The position numbers and the translations under genes were made by a program. A DNA stretch of 64,000 nucleotides from Saccharopolyspora sp. NFXS83 (GTDB taxonomy: Bacteria > Actinomycetota > Actinomycetes > Mycobacteriales > Pseudonocardiaceae), in contig NZ_JAPFGB010000035.1 of NCBI RefSeq assembly GCF_026241095.1, positions 1-64,000 of the forward strand, written 5' to 3'. The first letter of the stretch is position 1, and each line of letters opens with the position of its first letter. This document shows positions 44,575-51,931 of this stretch, one piece after another. Under the pieces are notes generated by a model. It was not told the DNA's origin and made no database searches. It saw only the letters and a program-made list of their open reading frames with translations.

Positions 44575-45924
44575 GTGCGGGACCTGTCGGAGATCGTCAA
44601 GGCGTACGACATCCGCGGGGTGGTGGATGAGCAGCTCGACGCCGACGTGGTTCGGGAGATCGGCGCCGCGTTCACCAGGCTCGTCGGCGGTCCCGCCGTC
44701 GTCGTCGGCCACGACATGCGCGACTCCTCGCCCGGCCTGGCCGCCGCGTTCGCCGAGGGCATCACCGGCCAGGGGGTCGACGTGATCTCCATCGGGCTGG
44801 CCAGCACCGACCTGCTCTACTTCGCCTCCGGCACGCTGGAGCTGCCGGGCGCCATGTTCACCGCCAGCCACAACCCCGCTCAGTACAACGGCATCAAGCT
44901 GTGCCGGGCGGGCGCGGCGCCGGTCGGCCAGGACAGCGGCTTGTCCGAGATCCAGGAGCTCGTCGCGCACGGCGTGCCCGAGTTCCTGGGCGCGAAGGGC
45001 ACCGTGTCCGAGCGGGACATGGCCGCCGACTACGCGCGCTTCCTGCGCCACCTGGTGGACCTGCGGGAGATCCGGCCGCTGAAGGTCGTCGTCGACGCGG
45101 GCAACGGCATGGCCGGGCACACCGTGCCCACCGTGTTCGAGGGCCTGCCGGTCGAGCTGGTGCCGATGTACTTCGAGCTGGACGGCAACTTCCCCAACCA
45201 CGAGGCGAACCCGCTGGACCCGGCGAACCTGGTGGACCTGCAGGCGAAGGTGCGCGAGGTCGGCGCGGACGCGGGCCTGGCCTTCGACGGCGACGCCGAC
45301 CGCTGCTTCGTGGTGGACGAGAACGCCGACCCGGTGGCGCCGAGCGCGATCACCGCGCTGGTCGCGGCTCGCGAGCTCGCGAAGGAACCGGGCGGCACCG
45401 TCATCCACAACCTGATCACCTCGCACGCGGTCCCCGAGATCGTCGCCGAGCGCGGCGGCAAGCCGGTGCGCACCCGCGTCGGGCACTCGTTCATCAAGCA
45501 GACGATGGCCGAGACCGGGGCGATCTTCGGCGGCGAGCACTCGGCGCACTACTACTTCCGGGACTTCTGGAAGGCCGACTCCGGGATGCTGGCCGCGCTG
45601 CACGTGCTGGCCGCGCTGGGCGGTCAGGCCGGTCCGCTGTCCGGGCTGATGGCGGAGTACTCCCGCTACGCGGCCTCCGGCGAGATCAACTCGACGGTGG
45701 ACGACCAGGCGGGGCGGATGCGCGCCGTGGCCGAAACCTACCGGGACCGTCCGGACTCTCGAATCGATGAGCTCGACGGGCTTACCGTGGAGCTGTCGGA
45801 CGGTTCCTGGTTCAACCTGCGGCCCTCGAACACCGAGCCGCTGCTGCGGCTGAACGTGGAGGCGCCGGACGCCACCGCGGTCGCCGCGTTGCGCGACGAG
45901 GTGCTCGCAGTGGTGCGGGGCTGA
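44575..45924 (+). CDS. manB: Phosphomannomutase / phosphoglucomutase
   Basis: Interconverts hexose-6- and hexose-1-phosphates, feeding GDP-mannose synthesis. The 449-residue alpha-D-phosphohexomutase shows the substrate loop YDIRG, catalytic phosphoserine loop TASHNPAQYNGIK, metal loop DGDADRCF, sugar-binding GGEHSAHYYF and phosphate-binding RPSNTEPLLRLNVE. Start GTG 44575 is supported by TAGGGA eight bases before; an ATG at 44566 has none. Counterpart of Rv3257c (pmmA/manB). Confidence 0.95.
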   Translation: MRDLSEIVKAYDIRGVVDEQLDADVVREIGAAFTRLVGGPAVVVGHDMRDSSPGLAAAFAEGITGQGVDVISIGLASTDLLYFASGTLELPGAMFTASHNPAQYNGIKLCRAGAAPVGQDSGLSEIQELVAHGVPEFLGAKGTVSERDMAADYARFLRHLVDLREIRPLKVVVDAGNGMAGHTVPTVFEGLPVELVPMYFELDGNFPNHEANPLDPANLVDLQAKVREVGADAGLAFDGDADRCFVVDENADPVAPSAITALVAARELAKEPGGTVIHNLITSHAVPEIVAERGGKPVRTRVGHSFIKQTMAETGAIFGGEHSAHYYFRDFWKADSGMLAALHVLAALGGQAGPLSGLMAEYSRYAASGEINSTVDDQAGRMRAVAETYRDRPDSRIDELDGLTVELSDGSWFNLRPSNTEPLLRLNVEAPDATAVAALRDEVLAVVRG

Positions 45925-45976
45925 ACGCGTGATGCCGCCCGCTGGGCGTGGACCGGGTGTGGACTCAGGAGGGAAC

Positions 45977-46195
45977 GTGGCCGTGGCTCTGGAACCGACA
46001 TTGCTGGAGATCCTCGCCTGCCCGGGGCCGGACCACGGCGCGTTGCGCGCCGAGGTCGCCGGTGCCGCGCAGGAGGAGTACTTGACGTGCACTTCGTGCG
46101 GGCGCGGCTATCCCGTCCGGGACGGGATCCCGGTGCTGCTGCTGGAGGAGGCCGTCGGCGGCCCCGACGATCCTGGCGCGACCGGGGAGAGGTGA
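45977..46195 (+). CDS. Trm112 family zinc-ribbon protein
   Basis: 72-residue small protein. Family members are zinc-binding activators of methyltransferases or uncharacterised. It has ALEPTLLEILACPGPDHGAL and LTCTSCGRGYPVRDGIPVLL, the typical C-x2-C knuckle; the first knuckle is reduced to a single Cys followed by Pro. GTG at 45977 follows AGGAGGGAAC. Lies 6 bases before the next gene and 52 after phosphomannomutase, so part of the mannose operon. Confidence 0.87.
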   Translation: MAVALEPTLLEILACPGPDHGALRAEVAGAAQEEYLTCTSCGRGYPVRDGIPVLLLEEAVGGPDDPGATGER

Positions 46196-46201
46196 CCTCC
46201 G

Positions 46202-47275
46202 GTGCTCGACGACAGCCTCTTCGACGACCCTGACCGGCTCACCGAAGCCGATTCGCGCGGGCTGTTGCGGTCGGCCGCGCTCGCGGGCGCGCAGGTGCGC
46301 GCGGCTGCGGAGAACGTGCGCGAGGCCGGGTTCGACGACCTCGCTGACGGCAGGCCGCGCTCGCTGGTGCTGGTCTCGCGGCCCGGGCTCGGCCCGTCGG
46401 TGTGCGGGGTGCTCGCCGCGCTGGCCGGGCCGTCGTGCCCGGTCCCGGTGATCGTGGCGGAGACCGTCCCGGTGTGGGTCGGCCCGCTGGACGTGGTGTT
46501 CGCGCACACGCCCGATCCGGGTGACCCGGTGCTAGCGGACGGCGTGGCGACCGCGACCCGGCGGGGCGCCTCGGTGGTGCTGTCCGTGCCCGAGGACGGG
46601 CCGGTGGCCGCGTCCGGCGCGGGCCGCGCGAAGGTCGTGGCCCCGCGCATCCCGGTGCCCGACGAACTGACCTTCGCGCACGTGTTCACGGTGGGGCTCA
46701 GTGTGCTCATCGCGCTGGGGCTCACCCGCTGCGACACCGATCAGCTCGCCGACGAACTGGACCGGGAGGCGGAGCGCGCGCACCCCGGCCAGGAACCGCT
46801 GATGAATCCGGCGAAGGCGCTGGCGCTGCGGCTGGCCGACCACGAACCGCTGCTGTGGGGCGTGGACCAGCTGGCCACCGCCGTCGCGGGCCACGGCGCG
46901 TACGCGCTCGGCGTGCACGCGGGGCTGGCCTGCGACGTCACGAACCACGCGCAGGCGACGACCCGGTACGCCCTGTACCGCTCGGTGCGCGAATCCGGCT
47001 CGGACCTGTTCGCCGACCCCGACGTGGACCAGGGCGCGACACCGCGGGTCTTCCTGATCGGCACCCGGCACGACGCTCGCGCGGAGAACGAGGAACGCGC
47101 CGCGACCGGGTCGCTGCCGAGCGCCGACCTGATCGTTCCCGGCGAGTCGGCCCACGCGGACGCGGTGCTGCGGGTGGCGCTGCTCGCATTGCGGTTCGAT
47201 CTCGCCGCGGTCTACCTGGGCCTCGCGGCAGGCACGCTCGGAGGTCCGGGCAGGCAGGCACTGGCGGTGCGCTGA
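46202..47275 (+). CDS. SIS-domain sugar isomerase-like protein (Rv3256-like)
   Basis: 357-residue protein related to bifunctional phosphoglucose/phosphomannose isomerases. It begins LDDSLFDDPDRLTEAD, has a Rossmann-like SIS core with SLVLVSRPGLGPSVCGVLAAL and RGASVVLSVPEDGP, and a C-terminal half with VDQLATAVAGHGAYALGV. The usual catalytic His/Glu set of true isomerases cannot be located with certainty. Always lies between pmm and manA in this locus; a role in mannose-phosphate supply is likely from context. GTG at 46202. Confidence 0.8.
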   Translation: MLDDSLFDDPDRLTEADSRGLLRSAALAGAQVRAAAENVREAGFDDLADGRPRSLVLVSRPGLGPSVCGVLAALAGPSCPVPVIVAETVPVWVGPLDVVFAHTPDPGDPVLADGVATATRRGASVVLSVPEDGPVAASGAGRAKVVAPRIPVPDELTFAHVFTVGLSVLIALGLTRCDTDQLADELDREAERAHPGQEPLMNPAKALALRLADHEPLLWGVDQLATAVAGHGAYALGVHAGLACDVTNHAQATTRYALYRSVRESGSDLFADPDVDQGATPRVFLIGTRHDARAENEERAATGSLPSADLIVPGESAHADAVLRVALLALRFDLAAVYLGLAAGTLGGPGRQALAVR

Positions 47276-47475
47276 ACGGACGGGGCGGGAAAACCTTGGG
47301 CAATTACCAGGGGTGCCCCTGATGCACTGGTGGCGGAGAGGCGATGTCCTGTTCCAGGGCCGACGCCGACGATGCTGGTCGAAGCTGACGCCGAGGTAGG
47401 CGTCGTGGCGTGCGCGGTGAGCCCGGCACGCCGCAGCGGTATGCCTGACCAGCGGTGAAGAGAGCGAGAAGGACT

Positions 47476-48714
47476 GTGGAGTTACTGCGGAACGCGGTGC
47501 GCCCCTACGCGTGGGGCTCGCGTACCGCTATCGCGGATCTGCTCGGCCGGCCGGTTCCCACTCCGCACCCCGAGGCCGAGCTGTGGATGGGCGCGCACCC
47601 CGGCGACCCGTCGAAGCTGGTGCGGCCGGACGGGTCCGAGGAGTCGCTGCTGCACCTGCTCGACGCCGACCCGGCGCACCACCTGGGTCCGGTGTGCACC
47701 GGGCGTTGGGGAAGCCGGTTGCCGTTCCTGCTCAAGGTGCTCGCCGCGAACGAGCCGCTGAGCCTGCAGGCGCACCCGTCGGCGGAGCAGGCCGCGGAAG
47801 GTTTCGCGCGGGAGGAACGCGCAGGCATCCCGCGCAACGCGCCGAACCGCAACTACCCGGACCCCACGGCGAAACCGGAGCTGGTCTGCGCGCTCACCGA
47901 GTTCCACGCGCTGGCCGGTTTCCGCGAGGCGCACCGCACGGTGCGGCTGTTGGGGGAGCTGGACGTGCCGAGCCTGCGTCCGCACACCGGGCTGCTGGCG
48001 GCCCAACCGGACGCGGACGGGCTGCGGGCGCTGTTCACCACCTGGATCACGCTGCCGCAGCACTACCTGCGCGACCTGCTGCCGGAGCTGCTGGACGCGT
48101 GCGTGCGGCACGTCCGCGAGCACGGCGAGTTCGCGCTGGAGTGCCGCACCGTGCTGGAGCTGGGGGAGGCCTACCCGAACGACGCGGGCGTGCTGGCGAG
48201 CCTGCTGCTGAACCGGCTGGTGCTGCAGCCGGGCGAGGCGATCTACCTGCCCGCGGGCAACCTGCACGCCTACCTGCAGGGCACCGGGGTGGAGATCCTC
48301 GCGAACTCCGACAACATCCTGCGCTGCGGGCTCACCCCGAAGCACGTGGACGTGCCCGAGCTGCTGCGGGTGCTGGACTTCACCTGCGCCGACATGCGGG
48401 TGCACAAGGGCGAGTCGCTGGACGGGAACCTCACCGTCTACCAGACGCCCGCGGAGGAGTTCCGGCTCTCCAGGGTGGACTGGTCGCCTGCGAACTCGAC
48501 GGCGGTGCGGCTGGATTCGCACGGCCCGCAGATCCTGCTGTGCACCAAGGGCGGCGTGCGGTTGTCCACGGGCGGCCCCGGTGAGCAGCGGGTGGAGCTG
48601 GACGTGGTGAAGGGCCAGTCGGTGTGGCTGGCGGCCTCCGATCCGGCGGTGCTGGCCCACCCGGCGTGCCAGGACGGGACGGCGCAGCTGTTCCGCGCCG
48701 CCGCCGGGGCGTAG
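47476..48714 (+). CDS. manA: Mannose-6-phosphate isomerase, class I
   Basis: Zinc enzyme that converts fructose-6-phosphate to mannose-6-phosphate, the entry to GDP-mannose. The 412-residue cupin-type protein has RPYAWGSRTAIADLLGR, AELWMGAHPGDPS, PFLLKVLAANEPLSLQAHPS (zinc ligands Gln and His), KPELVCALTEFHALAGF and ILANSDNILRCGLTPKHVD. GTG 47476 chosen because the family starts with the VELLRNAVRPYAWGS strand and AGAAGG precedes it; GTG 47455 adds seven basic residues. Confidence 0.94.
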   Translation: MELLRNAVRPYAWGSRTAIADLLGRPVPTPHPEAELWMGAHPGDPSKLVRPDGSEESLLHLLDADPAHHLGPVCTGRWGSRLPFLLKVLAANEPLSLQAHPSAEQAAEGFAREERAGIPRNAPNRNYPDPTAKPELVCALTEFHALAGFREAHRTVRLLGELDVPSLRPHTGLLAAQPDADGLRALFTTWITLPQHYLRDLLPELLDACVRHVREHGEFALECRTVLELGEAYPNDAGVLASLLLNRLVLQPGEAIYLPAGNLHAYLQGTGVEILANSDNILRCGLTPKHVDVPELLRVLDFTCADMRVHKGESLDGNLTVYQTPAEEFRLSRVDWSPANSTAVRLDSHGPQILLCTKGGVRLSTGGPGEQRVELDVVKGQSVWLAASDPAVLAHPACQDGTAQLFRAAAGA

Positions 48715-48853
48715 CCACCGCCCGACGAGCCGCTCGGATCGTGGCGATCGCGCCGCCGGTGGGCCGCGAGTTGTCCGGTATCGACCTGAGTCGGCCGATC
48801 ATGCCGGTACATTCCCCGAGGACTTTTCGACCATCGGACTCGGGAGCGACATC

Positions 48854-49807
48854 GTGTCAGCAGGCGGCGGTACTAAGGCGATCCTGGCGGCTCTGGCCGC
48901 GAACGCGGGCATCGCGGTGGCCAAGTTCGGCGGGTTCCTGTTCACCGGGTCCTCGTCGATGCTCGCGGAGTCCGTGCACTCGGTCGCCGACACCTCCAAC
49001 CAGGGGCTGCTGCTGCTCGGGCAGAAGACCTCGGTGCGCAAAGCCACCGAGGAGCACCCGTTCGGCTACGGGCGGGACCGCTACTTCTACTCGTTCGTCG
49101 TGGCGTTGATGCTGTTCAGCCTGGGGTCGGTGTTCGCGCTCTACGAGGGCATCCACAAGATCCAGCACCCCGAGGAGCTGACCTCGCCGATCGTGGCCGT
49201 GGTGATCCTGGTGGTCGCCATCGCGCTGGAGTCCTACAGCTTCGCCACCGCGATCAAGGAATCCCGCGCGATCAAGGGCGGGCTCGGCTGGTGGCAGTTC
49301 ATCCGCCAGGCCAAGACGCCGGAACTGCCGGTGGTGCTGCTGGAGGACGCGGGTGCGCTGCTGGGCCTGGTGCTCGCGCTCGGCGGCGTCGGGCTGTCCG
49401 TGCTCACCGGTGACCCGGTGTTCGACGGCATCGGCACCGCGTGCATCGGCGTGCTGCTGGGCGTCATCGCGATCGTGCTCATCGTCGAGACGAAGAGCCT
49501 GCTCATCGGCGAGGGCGCGACCCGCTCGGTGCTCGACGACGTCGTGGGCGAGCTGCGTGGCGGCAAGGTGCAGAAGGTCATCCACATCCGGACCCAGTAC
49601 CTCGGCCCGGACGAGCTGCTGATCGCGGCGAAGATCGGACTGGCCCCGTCGATCACCGTCGCCGAGGTGGCCGCGGAGATCGACGACGCGGAGGCCAGGG
49701 TCCGGGCGAAGGTCCCCGCGGCCCGGCTGATCTACCTCGAACCCGACCTTGACCGAGGTGTGGACCCGGCCGCGGAGAACACGTCCGCGGTCTCGGGACA
49801 GGACTGA
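48854..49807 (+). CDS. Cation diffusion facilitator (CDF) family transporter
   Basis: 317-residue divalent cation:proton antiporter in the cytoplasmic membrane. Six hydrophobic segments; the zinc-site residues are SVHSVADTSNQ (TM2; first ligand pair partly substituted: S-x3-D instead of H/D-x3-D) and LLEDAGALLGLVLAL (TM5, with E-D). C-terminal cytoplasmic domain with VQKVIHIRTQYLGPDELLIAAKI is the dimerisation fold. GTG start at 48854. Metal could be zinc, manganese or iron. Confidence 0.88.
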   Translation: MSAGGGTKAILAALAANAGIAVAKFGGFLFTGSSSMLAESVHSVADTSNQGLLLLGQKTSVRKATEEHPFGYGRDRYFYSFVVALMLFSLGSVFALYEGIHKIQHPEELTSPIVAVVILVVAIALESYSFATAIKESRAIKGGLGWWQFIRQAKTPELPVVLLEDAGALLGLVLALGGVGLSVLTGDPVFDGIGTACIGVLLGVIAIVLIVETKSLLIGEGATRSVLDDVVGELRGGKVQKVIHIRTQYLGPDELLIAAKIGLAPSITVAEVAAEIDDAEARVRAKVPAARLIYLEPDLDRGVDPAAENTSAVSGQD

Positions 49808-50086
49808 ATCTTCGGCGATTTATCCGCTCGTGCAGGCTTTCCCGATGATCTGGGGAAAACCGGGAAATTGTCTTGTTGGCGGGCCTCCTACCTGCGGCGA
49901 CGCGCGATATGCGCACGGACAGTGATCGATCCGATGCATTCGGAGGATCACGATGTCCGCCGGGTGGACGGAGCGGTCACAGAGCATTAACGAATTGCTC
50001 CGGCCACACTGTTTTCCAGCGAATCCGGTGCAACACTCCCCCGCTAGGGTGCGTTCCACCATTCGGGTTGGAAGAGGAGGGCGACA

Positions 50087-51601
50087 GTGCCAGGGACCGG
50101 GCTGTGGCGAACAAAGTCGGTCGAGCAATCGATCAAAGATACCGATGAGCCGGACACGAAGCTCCGGAAGAACCTCGGTGCCTGGGACCTGATGGTCTTC
50201 GGCGTCTCGGTCGTCATCGGCGCAGGCATCTTCACGCTCGCCGCCTCCACGGCCGGCGACACGACGGGGCCGTCGGTGTCGTTGTCCTTCGTCATCGCGG
50301 CGATCGCCTGCGGCCTCGCCGCGGTCTGCTACGCGGAGTTCGCCTCGACCGTTCCGGTCGCGGGCAGCGCCTACACCTACTCGTACGCGACCTTCGGCGA
50401 GTTCATCGCCTGGATCATCGGCTGGGACCTGATCCTGGAGTTCGCGGTCGCGGCGGCTGCGGTGAGCAAGGGCTGGTCGAGCTACCTGCAGCAGGTGCTC
50501 GAGCTCGTCGGGATCAGCGGTGTGCCCACGAAGTTCGAACTCGGGCCGCTGCAGTTCGACTGGGGCGCCCTGCTGCTGATCGGCGCGCTGACCACCGTGC
50601 TCGCGGTCGGCACCAAGCTCTCGGCGCGGGTCAGCCTCGTCATCAGCGCCATCAAGGTCTTCGTGGTGCTGCTCGTCGTCGTGGTGGGCCTGTCCTACAT
50701 CAACGCCGACAACTACAAGCCGTTCATCCCGCCGGCCGAGTCCGCTGCGGAGGACGCCTCCAAGCTCGACCAGTCGCTGCTGTCGCTGCTGCTGGGCGGC
50801 GAGACGAGCAGCTTCGGCGTGTTCGGCCTGCTCGCGGGCGCCTCGCTGGTGTTCTTCGCGTTCATCGGCTTCGACGTGGTCGCCACCACCGCCGAAGAGA
50901 CCCGCAACCCGCAGCGCGACGCTCCGCGCGGCATCTTCGGCTCGCTGGCGATCGTCACCGTGCTGTACGTGGCCGTCGCCATCGTGGTGACCGGCATGGT
51001 CAACTACAAGCAGCTGGGCACCACGCCCGACGGTGAGAAGGCCACGCTGGCGACCGCGTTCCAGCTCAACGGCATCAGCTGGGCGGCCGGGGTCATCACG
51101 GTCGGCGCGCTGGCCGGGCTCACGACGGTCGTCATGGTCATGTTCCTCGGCCAGGTGCGCATCCTGTTCGCGATGTCCCGCGACGGCCTGCTGCCGCGCG
51201 GGCTCGCCAAGACGCACAGCGAGAACGGCACCCCGGTGCGCGCGACGCTGATCGTCGGCCTGGTCGTGGCGCTCGCCGCGGCGTTCTTCCCGGCGGACAA
51301 GCTGGAAGAGATGGTCAACGTGGGCACGCTGTTCGCGTTCATCCTGGTCTCCGCCGGTGTGATCATCCTGCGGCGTTCGCGGCCGGACCTGCCGCGCGGG
51401 TTCAAGGCGCCGTTGGTGCCGCTGATCCCGATCCTGGCGATCATCGCCTGCGTGTGGCTGATGCTGAACCTGACCGCGCTGACCTGGGTCCGGTTCATCG
51501 TGTGGATGATCGCGGGTGTGGTGGTGTACTTCCTCTACAGCCGCAAGCACTCCCGCCTCGGCGCGCAGCAGCGCGACGTGGCCTCCGGCGGTTCCGTCTA
51601 A
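50087..51601 (+). CDS. APC family amino acid permease
   Basis: 504-residue permease with 12 hydrophobic segments, of the cationic amino acid transporter type. The substrate-binding TM1 is VFGVSVVIGAGIFTLAAS and TM6 has FFAFIGFDVVATTAEETRNPQRDAPRGI, both hallmark sequences. Two extra C-terminal helices match the 14-segment CAT length only in part. GTG at 50087 follows GAGGAGGGCGACA. Position matches Rv3253c. A strong terminator follows. Confidence 0.92.
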   Translation: MPGTGLWRTKSVEQSIKDTDEPDTKLRKNLGAWDLMVFGVSVVIGAGIFTLAASTAGDTTGPSVSLSFVIAAIACGLAAVCYAEFASTVPVAGSAYTYSYATFGEFIAWIIGWDLILEFAVAAAAVSKGWSSYLQQVLELVGISGVPTKFELGPLQFDWGALLLIGALTTVLAVGTKLSARVSLVISAIKVFVVLLVVVVGLSYINADNYKPFIPPAESAAEDASKLDQSLLSLLLGGETSSFGVFGLLAGASLVFFAFIGFDVVATTAEETRNPQRDAPRGIFGSLAIVTVLYVAVAIVVTGMVNYKQLGTTPDGEKATLATAFQLNGISWAAGVITVGALAGLTTVVMVMFLGQVRILFAMSRDGLLPRGLAKTHSENGTPVRATLIVGLVVALAAAFFPADKLEEMVNVGTLFAFILVSAGVIILRRSRPDLPRGFKAPLVPLIPILAIIACVWLMLNLTALTWVRFIVWMIAGVVVYFLYSRKHSRLGAQQRDVASGGSV

Positions 51602-51612
51602 GCGACCACACC

Positions 51613-51651
51613 AACGGCCCCGCTTCCCCTGCTCGGGGGAGCGGGGCCGTT
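51613..51651 (+). terminator. Terminator after the permease gene
   Basis: AACGGCCCCGCTTCCCC (51613-51629) pairs with 51635-51651, with one wobble and a 5-base loop. It begins 12 bases after the stop codon. Confidence 0.85.
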
Positions 51652-51663
51652 CGCTTTGGGGCG

Positions 51664-51822
51664 GGGTGGCGGAACCTCACCTGTCTGCTCGCCCCGGGAT
51701 CGATTTCGCGAAGGGCTCCGCCGCACGCGCAGTCGCTGTCCTCGCGAGGAGGCGGCTGAACCCGCGGCGGTGGCCGGTTGCTCGCGCGGTCGCTGCTCAG
51801 CGGCTTCGCCGCTGGCAGGCGG
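51664..51822 (+). repeat. Intergenic hairpin element, copy 5
   Basis: Left edge GGTGGCGGAACCTCA; arms at 51676-51692 and 51744-51760 with only partial pairing but the same 51-base loop; then GCTGCTCAGCGGC-TTCG-CCGCTGGC as in copies 3 and 4. It follows the permease terminator, in the gap before the convergent hydrolase gene. The remaining bases to 51931 show nothing else. Confidence 0.75.
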
Positions 51823-51931
51823 ATCGAGGGCCGGGAACTCAGGGGGGAAGGCGCCCGGTGGTGCCGGGGTGACCGGGGCACGTTCGTTCGTGCGGTGGTC
51901 TCGTCGGTCGGGTGGGCGTGTTCCGGAGGTG

